From an uncultured bacterium (GTDB lineage: Bacteria; Bacteroidota; Bacteroidia; Bacteroidales; Rikenellaceae), in assembly GCA_905214725.1 (NCBI GenBank), contig CAJMNH010000005.1:62001-126000 (forward strand): a DNA stretch of 64,000 nt, given 5' to 3'. A program made the translations under genes and the position numbers. This document shows, piece by piece, positions 47,230 through 55,182 of the stretch; positions within the stretch are counted from its first letter, which is position 1; every line of letters starts with the position of its first letter. The notes beneath the pieces were generated by a model, which was given only the letters and a program-made list of their open reading frames with translations, did not search any database and was not told where the DNA came from.

Positions 47230-47259
47230 TTCCGCTTACTCCGAAAAACAACTGTAACG

Positions 47260-48114
47260 ATGAAAGCTGAATACAAACCTTATGTCGACGCGCTGATCGA
47301 ACTGGCCATCCGCGAGGATATCGGCGACGGCGACCATACCTCGCTCTGCTGCATTCCCGCCGCCGAACGGGGGCGCATGCGCCTGCTGTGCAAGCAGGAG
47401 GGCATCATCGCCGGCATCGAGATCGCCCGACTCGTGCTCGAACGGCTCGATCCCACCGTCGAATTCGACCAGCGGATCGCCGACGGCACACGCGTCAAGC
47501 CGGGCGACGTGGCCTTTTACGTATCGGGAGCCTTGCGCTCGCTGCTGCAAGCCGAACGCATCCTGCTGAACATCATGCAGCGTATGAGCGGCGTAGCCAC
47601 GCAGACGGCGGTCTACGTGGCGCGGCTCGAAGGGCTGCATACCAAGGTGCTCGATACCCGCAAAACGACCCCCGGCATGCGCGTGCTGGACAAGATGGCC
47701 GTCAAACTGGGCGGCGGCGAGAACCACCGCATGGGACTCTTCGACATGATCCTTCTGAAAGACAACCACATCGACTTCGCCGGCGGGATCGTTCCCGCAA
47801 TCCGCGGTGCGAAACAGTATCTCAAAGAGCGCAACAAGAATATCCCCATCGAGTGCGAAGTGCGCACGCTCGAAGACATCGACCGCGTCTTCGAGGCGGG
47901 CGGCGTCGACCGGATCATGTTCGACAACTTCACGCCCGAAATGACCCGCAAGGCCGTGGAAAAGGTCGCCGGACGCTGCGAGACCGAATCGAGCGGCGGC
48001 ATTACGCTCGACACGCTGCGCACCTACGCCGAGACCGGCGTGGACTTCATTTCGGTCGGGGCGCTCACGCACCAAATCCGTTCGCTCGACATGTCGCTCA
48101 AAGCCTGCGAGTAA
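47260..48114 (+). CDS. nadC: Nicotinate-nucleotide pyrophosphorylase (carboxylating)
   Basis: 284 residues from the ATG at 47260; the longer frame starts inside the promoter box. Quinolinate phosphoribosyltransferase motifs: REDIGDGDHTSL, the LNIMQRMSGVAT helix, LDTRKTTPGMRVLDKMAVKL with the RKTTPG loop, GGGENHRMGLFDMILLKDNH, IECEVRTLEDI, IMFDNFTPEM, ESSGGITLDTL and ISVGALTHQI. It converts quinolinate and PRPP to nicotinate mononucleotide in de novo NAD synthesis. nadA and nadB are not adjacent. Its promoter is embedded in a tandem repeat. Confidence 0.96.
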   Translation: MKAEYKPYVDALIELAIREDIGDGDHTSLCCIPAAERGRMRLLCKQEGIIAGIEIARLVLERLDPTVEFDQRIADGTRVKPGDVAFYVSGALRSLLQAERILLNIMQRMSGVATQTAVYVARLEGLHTKVLDTRKTTPGMRVLDKMAVKLGGGENHRMGLFDMILLKDNHIDFAGGIVPAIRGAKQYLKERNKNIPIECEVRTLEDIDRVFEAGGVDRIMFDNFTPEMTRKAVEKVAGRCETESSGGITLDTLRTYAETGVDFISVGALTHQIRSLDMSLKACE

Positions 48115-48295
48115 AAAGGAATACGTAAATTCCGATCACAGGGGAGAGAGGAGCTCTCCCGCACGTAGTTGCCGCTGCGCGGATGCAGATACTCCTTCCA
48201 AACCTCCCTTTGAAAAAGGAGGCTTATTGAGAGGAGGATTAAAAAAGAGGAAGAATAAGTAAGGAAGCGACCGGACGGCCGTTATAAACAGCGAT

Positions 48296-50236
48296 ATGAA
48301 AAAACTGCTGAAAAGCCATATCGCCCTCGTGGCGTGGCGGCTGGCGTTGCTCTATGCGGTGCTGGCGCTCTGCCGCACAGCCTTCTGGCTCTACAACTAT
48401 GCTGCGATCGGCCCGCTCTCGGGCGCCGAACTGACTTCGCTTGCGGCCGGAGCGTTGACGTTCGACACCGTATCGGTACTCTACGCCAACGCACTGCTCA
48501 TCGTGCTCTCGCTCGTACCGCTGCACCTGCGCGAACGGCGTTGGTGGCAGCGGATGCTCTATTTCTATTACGTCGTCGTCAACGCGGTACTGGTCGTGGC
48601 CGTCAATCTGGCCGACGCCGTCTACTTCCGCTACACGCAGAAACGCTTCACGGCCGAGGAGATTTTCTTCGCCGAGAACGACAACTCGCTGCAACTCGTC
48701 GGCAAGTTCATCGGCGAAAACATTCCCCTGCTGCTTACGGGCGTCGCACTGATCGCCCTGCTGGCGCTCGCCGGCGGCCGTAAGGCGCGGCCCGAACCGC
48801 TCTGCCGCCGGCCGCTGTGCTACTACGGCGGCGGCGCGGTGCTGCTGACCGTCGCAGCGCTGCTCGCCATAGCGGGAATGCGGGGGGGGGTCACGCGCAT
48901 GACGCGCCCCGTCACCTTATCGAACGCCGCACTCTACACCACCGACAACGCCCGCGCCAACCTGATTCTCTCGAATCCCTTCTGCATCCTGCGCACCGTC
49001 GGGCAGGGCGGACGGATCAAGTACGAACGTTATTTCACGCCGGAGGAACTCGAAGGCATCTACACCCCCGTCCACCGTCCCGATTCGGTCGGCGCGGCGC
49101 CGCTCGCAGGGCGCAACATCGTGATCTTCGTCATGGAGAGCATGTCGGCCGAGCACTCGGCTCACCTGCACCCCGAACTCTATGCCGACCAGCCGGTAAA
49201 GGGCTACACGCCGTTTCTGGATTCGCTCATGCAGGCGGGTTACTGTTTCTCGCGCATGTACGCCAACGGCACCCGTTCGATTCAGGCGCTGCCTGCCGTG
49301 CTGGGTTCGATCCCTTCGTTCAAGACGCCCTTCGTGCTGATGCCGCAGTCGCTCGCGCCGACGCGGCAACTGCCCCGCATGCTGCGCGACAAGGGCTACG
49401 CCACCGCCTTCTTCTGCGGCTCTGCCGCCGGATCGATGGGCTTCGGCGCCTATGCCCGCTCGGCGGGCATCGAACGCCTGTACAGCCGCGAGGATTACGA
49501 AGCGAAGCACGGAACCGGCGATTTCGACGGGTATTGGGGGATCTGGGACGAACCGTTCCTGCAATACGCCGGCGAGGAGCTGGGCGCACTGCCCGAACCC
49601 TTCTTCGCCGCGTTGTTCACCCTCTCGTCGCACCACCCCTTCGTCGTGCCCGACGCCTACCGCGACGTGCTGCCCGAAGGGCTGACCCGCAACCATAAGT
49701 GCGTGGCCTACACCGACAACGCCTTCCGGCAATTTTTCGCCCGTTACAACGGCGAGGAGTGGTTCCGTCGCACGGTTTTTGTGTTTGTCGCGGATCATGT
49801 ATCGAGTGAAAAATTCGCAGACGCCACGCGCGTCTTCCCCGGGGATCACCACATCATCGGACTGCTCTACACCCCCGACGGCGCACTGCGGGGCCGCAAC
49901 GACGATGCCGTCGCGCAGATCGACCTCATGCCCACGCTGCTCGGACTTACGGGCAACCGCGAGCCCTATTTCGCCTTCGGACGCGACCTCTTCCGCGAGA
50001 AGGCCCCCGCGGGCGGCTTCGCCCTCTCGTACGACAGCGGCTTCGAAGCCGTCGGCGGCGACCGCCTGCTCTTTTTCGACGAACGGCGCACGACGGGACT
50101 CTATCACGACGACGACCTGCGGCGCGAACGCAATCTCACCGGCGAATCCGACGCCGCAGAGCTGGAAAGGCGGGTCAAGGCCTTCATCCAGCAGTATTAC
50201 ACCCATCTCGAACAAAAAGATTTCACCGTCGAATAA
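48296..50236 (+). CDS. LTA-synthase-like membrane sulfatase/phosphotransferase
   Basis: 646 residues. About five N-terminal transmembrane segments (residues 10-195) are followed by a periplasmic sulfatase-fold domain (about 265-600): metal segment IVIFVMESMSAEHS, the catalytic threonine region ANGTRSIQALPAVLGS, FVFVADHVS and HHIIGLLYTPD. Such enzymes transfer phosphoglycerol or phosphoethanolamine to envelope glycans or lipids. Nine consecutive G encode residues 196-199, exactly between the membrane part and the catalytic domain, so a frameshift would remove the whole enzyme. The DUF2156-GNAT gene starts four bases after the stop. Confidence 0.9.
   Translation: MKKLLKSHIALVAWRLALLYAVLALCRTAFWLYNYAAIGPLSGAELTSLAAGALTFDTVSVLYANALLIVLSLVPLHLRERRWWQRMLYFYYVVVNAVLVVAVNLADAVYFRYTQKRFTAEEIFFAENDNSLQLVGKFIGENIPLLLTGVALIALLALAGGRKARPEPLCRRPLCYYGGGAVLLTVAALLAIAGMRGGVTRMTRPVTLSNAALYTTDNARANLILSNPFCILRTVGQGGRIKYERYFTPEELEGIYTPVHRPDSVGAAPLAGRNIVIFVMESMSAEHSAHLHPELYADQPVKGYTPFLDSLMQAGYCFSRMYANGTRSIQALPAVLGSIPSFKTPFVLMPQSLAPTRQLPRMLRDKGYATAFFCGSAAGSMGFGAYARSAGIERLYSREDYEAKHGTGDFDGYWGIWDEPFLQYAGEELGALPEPFFAALFTLSSHHPFVVPDAYRDVLPEGLTRNHKCVAYTDNAFRQFFARYNGEEWFRRTVFVFVADHVSSEKFADATRVFPGDHHIIGLLYTPDGALRGRNDDAVAQIDLMPTLLGLTGNREPYFAFGRDLFREKAPAGGFALSYDSGFEAVGGDRLLFFDERRTTGLYHDDDLRRERNLTGESDAAELERRVKAFIQQYYTHLEQKDFTVE
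48882..48890 (+). repeat. Homopolymeric G9 tract in the sulfatase gene
   Basis: Nine G in codons 196-199 (Arg-Gly-Gly-Val), between the last membrane segment and the periplasmic domain. Confidence 0.8.
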
Positions 50237-50240
50237 TCGT

Positions 50241-51611
50241 ATGGAATTCCGACCCGTCCGGCTCGAAGACAAAGCCGACATCGAACGTTTCACCCGTCCT
50301 TCGGGCATCTGCAACTGCGATCTGGCCTTTGCCAACATGTATTGCTGGGAGGGAACCTACCGCAGCGCATGGTGCATCGAAGAGGGTTTTCTGCTGATCC
50401 GTTTCTATATCGACGGCAGCCACCACATCGGGTACATGCAGCCGCTCGGCGAGGGTGACTTCACCCACCTCATCCCCCGACTCGAAGCCGACGCCCGCGC
50501 GAGCGGGCAGCCGCTGCGCCTCTCGGGACTTACGCCCGAAGGAGCCGAAGCCGTGCGCCGCGCACATCCCGAATTCGGCATCTGGCGCAACCGCGACTAC
50601 GAAGATTACGTCTACAACGCCGACGACCTGCGCAATCTCACGGGGCGGCGATATCAGCCCAAGCGCAACCATATCAACCGCTTCGAAGCGGCCTACGACT
50701 ACCGTTACGAGGAGCTGACGCCGGCGCTCGCGCCCGAGTGCATGCGTCTCGAACGCGAATGGCGGGCCGGACATGACGGTCACGCAGCCGAACTGACGGC
50801 CGAACAGCGCGCCATGCAGCGCGCCTTCGATCACTTCGAAGAGTTGGAGTTGCACGGCGGCGCGCTTTTCGTCGGGGAGAAACTCATCGCCTTCACCATC
50901 GGATCGGCCATCAACGACGAAGCCTTCTGTATTCACGTCGAGAAGGCCGACACCCGCTACGACGGCGCCTTTACGATGATCAACCGCCTCTTTGCACAGC
51001 ATCTGCCGCCGCAGTACGTCCTGATCGACCGCGAAGAGGATCTGGGATTGGAGGGACTGCGCCAGTCGAAACTCTCCTACCACCCCGTTTTCCTCCAACC
51101 GAAACTCACGGCGCAACGGCTTACGGAGGAGCAGCTGCAACTCCGCGACCTGTGGCGCACCTGCTTCCCTGAAGACAGGCAGGACGACATCGAACAGTTC
51201 CTACTGAGCCGCTACGATCCGCAACGGCTCTTCGCCGTAAAGCGCAAGAGGCGGATCGCAGCGATGCTACACATCGTTCCGTTCCGCGAGACAGCCTATA
51301 TCTACGCCGTGGCGACGGCGCCCGACTGCCGCCGGCAGGGGCTGGCGGGCGAACTGCTGCGCGAAGCGCTCGAAAAATGCAAGGCCGAAGGATTCCGCTA
51401 CGCCGCGCTCATCCCGGGCGGCGACGACCTGCGCCGGTGGTACGCCGGATTCGGCTTTGCAGGAGCCTATCCGACCCGTTTCCGCACGCATGACGATTTC
51501 GATTTCGGCACGGGCGACCCTGCGCTGGACCGCGCGATGCTGCTCCCGCTCGCAGGCGAACCGTTCGACGGCGAAGAACTGCTGCTGAGCGACCTGCCGC
51601 AGGAGTCATAG
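50241..51611 (+). CDS. DUF2156 - GNAT fusion protein
   Basis: 456 residues. The first 290 match DUF2156, the fold related to the catalytic part of phosphatidylglycerol lysyltransferases: start MEFRPVRLEDKADIERF, SDLAFANMY-type segment CDLAFANMYCWEG, GRRYQPKRNHINRFEA, FTIGSAINDEAFCIHVEKA and YVLIDREEDLGLEGLRQSKL. Residues about 295-430 form an added GNAT domain with the acetyl-CoA loop ATAPDCRRQGLAGELL and the YAGFGFAGAY end. The combination suggests an aminoacyl or acyl transfer to lipid or peptide; no substrate can be named. It is coupled to the sulfatase gene (four bases). Confidence 0.85.
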   Translation: MEFRPVRLEDKADIERFTRPSGICNCDLAFANMYCWEGTYRSAWCIEEGFLLIRFYIDGSHHIGYMQPLGEGDFTHLIPRLEADARASGQPLRLSGLTPEGAEAVRRAHPEFGIWRNRDYEDYVYNADDLRNLTGRRYQPKRNHINRFEAAYDYRYEELTPALAPECMRLEREWRAGHDGHAAELTAEQRAMQRAFDHFEELELHGGALFVGEKLIAFTIGSAINDEAFCIHVEKADTRYDGAFTMINRLFAQHLPPQYVLIDREEDLGLEGLRQSKLSYHPVFLQPKLTAQRLTEEQLQLRDLWRTCFPEDRQDDIEQFLLSRYDPQRLFAVKRKRRIAAMLHIVPFRETAYIYAVATAPDCRRQGLAGELLREALEKCKAEGFRYAALIPGGDDLRRWYAGFGFAGAYPTRFRTHDDFDFGTGDPALDRAMLLPLAGEPFDGEELLLSDLPQES

Positions 51612-52037
51612 GTCGAACCGGAAGCAATCGGTATCGTAACGTTCGAAACCCATACTTTCATAGAGCCGGTGCGCCGCAGCGCGCGATGCGTTGGAGGTGA
51701 GCATCACCCGCGAAGCCCCTTCGCTGCGGGCGATCGCCAACGCCTCGCGCACCAACGCCCGCCCTACGCCGCAACCGCGCACGGCGGCATCCACCACCAC
51801 ATCTTCGATCCAAGCCTTCCGGCCCGACGGCACATCGTAAAAGGCGATGCTGAGCATTCCCGCCACCTCGCCGTCGCCCATTACCGCCAGCAACTGGCGG
51901 GTATTCGGCGACGCGACGACCCGGGCGACGGTCTCCCGACAGGGAAGGGGCAGGCGATCCGACAACTGCGGCAGCAGTCGGGCAAAGGCGTCGAACAAGG
52001 CATCGGAAGAGTCGGTCGCTTCGTAAATCCGTATCAT
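51606..52037 (-). CDS. GNAT family N-acetyltransferase
   Basis: 143 residues from the ATG at 52037. GNAT motif order: VAGMLSIAFYDVPSG, WIEDVVVDAAVRGCGVGRAL (acetyl-CoA loop RGCGVG), AIARSEGASRVMLTSN and HRLYESMGFERYDTDCF. Stand-alone cytoplasmic acetyltransferase of unknown substrate. Its stop overlaps the end of the convergent DUF2156-GNAT gene by six bases. The longer open frame upstream lacks any family similarity. Confidence 0.9.
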   Translation of the reverse strand: MIRIYEATDSSDALFDAFARLLPQLSDRLPLPCRETVARVVASPNTRQLLAVMGDGEVAGMLSIAFYDVPSGRKAWIEDVVVDAAVRGCGVGRALVREALAIARSEGASRVMLTSNASRAAAHRLYESMGFERYDTDCFRFDL

Positions 52038-52120
52038 AACACGTACAATTTTATTCCCAAGATACAAAAATCGGACGAACCTGCAAGAGGTCCGTCCGGT
52101 CTGTTTCGGATCGAATGTCC

Positions 52121-53476
52121 CTAAAACTTGAAGAAGAGCATTTCGAGCATGAAGACGCCGACGCCGGCCAAATAACCGATCAGGGCCATCAGCGAAATTT
52201 TCTTGAAGTACCACACGAAATTGATATTTTCGAGTCCCATCGCCACAACGCCGGCCGCCGAGCCGATGATCAGCAGGCTGCCGCCCACGCCGGCGCAGTA
52301 GGCCAGCAGATGCCAGAAGGCGCCGTCCTGTACGAAGAGCGCGGCATAGGTCGGATCGACGCTCGCCGCCACGGCCGCCGCATCGGGAACGGGGTACATA
52401 CCCATTGACGCCGCTACGAGCGGAACGTTATCGACCACCGACGAGAGAACGCCGATCAGCGTGTTGATAGCGTATATATTATGCAGATGCTTGTTCAGTC
52501 CCGCGGCGAAATTCGACAGGACGCCCGCACTTTCGAGCGCAGCTACGGCCATCAGGATGCCGAGGAAGAAGAGAATCGTCGACATGTCGATGTGTTTCAA
52601 AACCTTCGACACGCGGCACTTGATCGACTCCTCGATGTTGCGCATGCGGCGATACATCAGTTCGGTAAAGATCCACATGATGCCCAGCGCCGTAATCATG
52701 CCCATATAGGGCGGCAGGTGCGTCACGCTTTTGAAAACCGGCACGGCGACCAGCAGGGCGCAGCCCAGAAAGAGGATCGCGCGGCTCTCGCCGTCGGAGA
52801 TGTATTCGGGCTGCGACGACCCCGCATCGGCCGGATCGGTCGCAGGCAGTTCCCCCTTGAGCCACCGCGAGGCGATGAGCACCGGTATGACAATCGAGAC
52901 GATACAAGGCAGCAAGAGGCTCTCGATGAGTTTCGACGCCGAGACGTTGCCCTTCATCCAGAGCATGATGGTCGTCACGTCGCCGATGGGCGACCACGCG
53001 CCACCGCTGTTAGCCGCAATGACGATCACCGAAGCGAAGAGCATCCGCTCCTTGGCCGTGGGGACGATCTTGCGCAGCAACATCACCATGATGATCGTCG
53101 TGGTCATGTTGTCCAGAAGCGCCGACATGAAAAAGGTGAGCAGCGCCACCAGCCACAGCAGCCGCACCTTGCGCCGCGTGGTGATGCGCCGCGTGATAAA
53201 TTCGAATCCTCCGTGAAAGTCGATCAGGTCGACGATAGTCATCGCGCCGATCAGGAAGACCAGAATCTCGCACGTCGAGCCCAGATGCATCAGGATCTCG
53301 TCGCTGACGGTCGTCTGAGTAAGTCCGGGCATCGCCGAGTGGTATTCCAGACTGAAGATACTCCACAGAATACCGCACATCAACAATGCGATGGCCGATT
53401 TATTGATTCCCGTTTTGTGTTCGAAGGCAATGAAAACGTAGCCTACGACAAACAGGATAAGCATGGTTGTAATCAT
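52121..53476 (-). CDS. nhaD: NhaD-type Na+/H+ antiporter
   Basis: 451 residues with about 12-13 transmembrane segments. Family features are the FEHKTGINKSAIALLM start, LIGAMTIVDLIDFHGGFEFIT, SALLDNMTTTIIMVMLL, VIAANSGGAWSPIGDVTTIMLW and the second-half SSVVDNVPLVAA plus GVGGSLLIIGSAAGVVAMG. It exchanges Na+ (or Li+) for H+ across the inner membrane. Single-gene unit; a minor T-rich region follows the stop. Confidence 0.95.
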   Translation of the reverse strand: MITTMLILFVVGYVFIAFEHKTGINKSAIALLMCGILWSIFSLEYHSAMPGLTQTTVSDEILMHLGSTCEILVFLIGAMTIVDLIDFHGGFEFITRRITTRRKVRLLWLVALLTFFMSALLDNMTTTIIMVMLLRKIVPTAKERMLFASVIVIAANSGGAWSPIGDVTTIMLWMKGNVSASKLIESLLLPCIVSIVIPVLIASRWLKGELPATDPADAGSSQPEYISDGESRAILFLGCALLVAVPVFKSVTHLPPYMGMITALGIMWIFTELMYRRMRNIEESIKCRVSKVLKHIDMSTILFFLGILMAVAALESAGVLSNFAAGLNKHLHNIYAINTLIGVLSSVVDNVPLVAASMGMYPVPDAAAVAASVDPTYAALFVQDGAFWHLLAYCAGVGGSLLIIGSAAGVVAMGLENINFVWYFKKISLMALIGYLAGVGVFMLEMLFFKF

Positions 53477-53645
53477 AATTAGCTGATTGCTTTAAATCCA
53501 TTCATTTACAAGAGGCTTTTCCGCGCTCGACATCGTTGCGAACGACCTCCGCCCACTCGTCGGAGATGTCGGAGAAGCCTCGAAACGGCAAATTACACGC
53601 CGCAAATGCCGACGAGACAAAGATGTCGCAAGTCGGCCGCGACCG

Positions 53646-54014
53646 CTAAATTCGGATTTTACGCAACCTGAAAACCAAATCTCCGCCGTCGGGCACCCTC
53701 CGTTCGGCCGCCGACACCGCGTCCGAAGCATCCTGCTCAAGCCTGCCCGCCCATCCGTTGCGGGGCGATACTTCATGGCCGAGGTCCTGAACCGTCCGGT
53801 CGAATGCGACCGGATCGCCCGCCTCGAGATTCAATTGCGCCAACAGCATCTTGAGATCGTAGGCGTCGGCCACTCTCAACGGCACCTGCCGCGTCAGTTC
53901 GCCCGTGACGGGCGACGGAGCGTCCGCGTCCGAGACGGCGCACCGCGCGTCGGCCGCGAACAAGAGCCACAGCGCGCCGGAGAGCAGGCAATAGAGGATG
54001 GTCCGAAGTTTCAT
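53646..54014 (-). CDS. Small exported protein, family not recognised
   Basis: 122 residues from the ATG at 54014, with signal peptide MKLRTILYCLLSGALWLL, FAADARC. The mature protein is polar (LTRQVPLRVADAYDLKMLL, LEAGDPVAFDRTVQDLGHEV) with no cysteine pair or known domain. The gene is supported by a near-consensus promoter (54035-54066) and in-frame signal peptide rather than by homology. The following 170 bases towards nhaD hold nothing recognisable. Confidence 0.6.
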   Translation of the reverse strand: MKLRTILYCLLSGALWLLFAADARCAVSDADAPSPVTGELTRQVPLRVADAYDLKMLLAQLNLEAGDPVAFDRTVQDLGHEVSPRNGWAGRLEQDASDAVSAAERRVPDGGDLVFRLRKIRI

Positions 54015-54034
54015 TTTTTCAGCCGAAATTCGGT

Positions 54035-54066
54035 CAAAGATACATTTTTTCCGCAGAACAGCCAAA
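54035..54066 (-). promoter_or_regulatory. Promoter of the small exported protein gene
   Basis: On minus TTTG, 20 bases, TATCTTTG (CAAA at 54063-54066, CAAAGATA at 54035-54042 on plus), 20 bases before the ATG. Confidence 0.7.
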
Positions 54067-54172
54067 TTCCGAGCCGCACGCCGCCGGATTATTGCACGAT
54101 ATTTTCTATCTTTGTCTCGGATAAATTCCCGTTCGGAGAGGCGGTGTCTCCGGCAGATCGAACCCTGTCCGA

Positions 54173-54180
54173 TACCTTTG
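54173..54180 (+). promoter_or_regulatory. -7 box of the Ca2+/Na+ exchanger gene
   Basis: TACCTTTG, 41 bases before the ATG at 54222. Another TATCTTTG lies at 54107-54114, 66 bases upstream. Confidence 0.45.
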
Positions 54181-54221
54181 CCCCATAGTTTTCCCGCCGA
54201 CCCGAACGACTCGTATGCATT

Positions 54222-55175
54222 ATGGAATACCTCTACCTCATCGCCGGTCTGGCCCTCATTCTGGCCGGAGCCAACTACCTCACCGACGGATCGGTGGCGC
54301 TGGCCGCACGCTTCCGCGTACCGGGCTTTCTGGTCGGATTGACCGTCGTAGCCGTCGGCACCTCGACCCCCGAACTGGTCGTGAGTTTTCTCTCGGCCCT
54401 TTCAGGGCAGGGCGACATGGCCGTGGGCAACGTCGTGGGATCGAATCTCTTCAACGTCTTCATCATTCTGGGCGTCTGCGCCCTGATCCGCCCGTCGCCG
54501 CTCACCAAACAGAACATCCGGCGCGACCTGCCCGTCGGCGTCGCCGCGTCGCTGGTGCTGTGCGCGGTGCTGGCCGACGAAGTGCTGAATCCCTCGCATC
54601 CGGCCCGCATCGGCCGCGCGGAAGGCGTCGTCATGCTGCTGCTCTACGTGCTGAGCGTCTGGATGGCCGCCCGTTCGGCGCGCAGGGAACCGTCTGCTGT
54701 CGACGCTCCCGCCGTGCGGCCGATGGCCGGCTGGCTGATGGCGCTGATGATCGTCGGCGGTCTGGGAGCATTGGTGGCCGGCGGCGAAATATTCCTGCAC
54801 AACGCCATAGCCATCGCCCGCAAACTGGGCGTCAGCGAGTCGGTAATCGCCATTACGCTCGTGGCGGGCGGCACGTCGCTGCCCGAACTGGCTTCGTCGG
54901 TCGTCTCGGTGGTCAAAGGGCGTTCCGACATCGCGTTGGGCAATGTCGTGGGATCGAACATCGCCAACATCCTGCTCGTACTGGGCCTAAGCGCCACGGT
55001 TTCACCGCTCACACCGGGCGGCATCGACGCCGTGACGCTGGGCGCCGTCGTCCTGAGTTCGCTGCTGCTCTTCGCCGCCGCATTCACTTTCCGCCGCCGC
55101 ATGCTCGACCGCTGGGAGGGTGCGCTCTTCCTCGCCATCTACGGCGCCTACCTCTGGTGGCTGCTGGCAAAATAA
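54222..55175 (+). CDS. Calcium/sodium antiporter (CaCA, YrbG-like)
   Basis: 317 residues with about ten transmembrane segments in two inverted repeats. Each repeat carries an alpha-repeat pair: TVVAVGTSTPELVVSFLSAL with VGNVVGSNLFNVFIILG, and ITLVAGGTSLPELASSVVSV with LGNVVGSNIANILLVLG. The two acidic residues in TSTPE and TSLPE are the ion-binding glutamates. It exchanges Ca2+ for Na+ or H+ at the inner membrane. uvrC follows seven bases after the stop. Confidence 0.95.
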   Translation: MEYLYLIAGLALILAGANYLTDGSVALAARFRVPGFLVGLTVVAVGTSTPELVVSFLSALSGQGDMAVGNVVGSNLFNVFIILGVCALIRPSPLTKQNIRRDLPVGVAASLVLCAVLADEVLNPSHPARIGRAEGVVMLLLYVLSVWMAARSARREPSAVDAPAVRPMAGWLMALMIVGGLGALVAGGEIFLHNAIAIARKLGVSESVIAITLVAGGTSLPELASSVVSVVKGRSDIALGNVVGSNIANILLVLGLSATVSPLTPGGIDAVTLGAVVLSSLLLFAAAFTFRRRMLDRWEGALFLAIYGAYLWWLLAK

Positions 55176-55182
55176 TCCGACG

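Larger units (their letters stand above)
46913..47259 (+). other. Gene-free stretch: terminator-like hairpin, tandem repeat, nadC promoter
   Basis: 347 bases. A possible terminator hairpin (46939-46977) comes first, then two tandem 75-bp units (47073-47221) and the nadC promoter. The minus-strand frame through the repeats encodes the same peptide twice and is a product of the duplication. Confidence 0.7.

Noticed and set aside
47036..47251. 71-codon minus-strand frame with an internal peptide repeat
   Set aside because: It is the reverse reading of the two 75-bp promoter units; the same peptide words recur in the reverse of the manC copy. DNA repetition, not a protein family.
48115..48295. 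A small gene or RNA between nadC and the sulfatase gene
   Set aside because: It contains only an imperfect cctccctttg/aaaggagg hairpin and purine-rich sequence of a sort common between genes; no frame or RNA family is recognisable.
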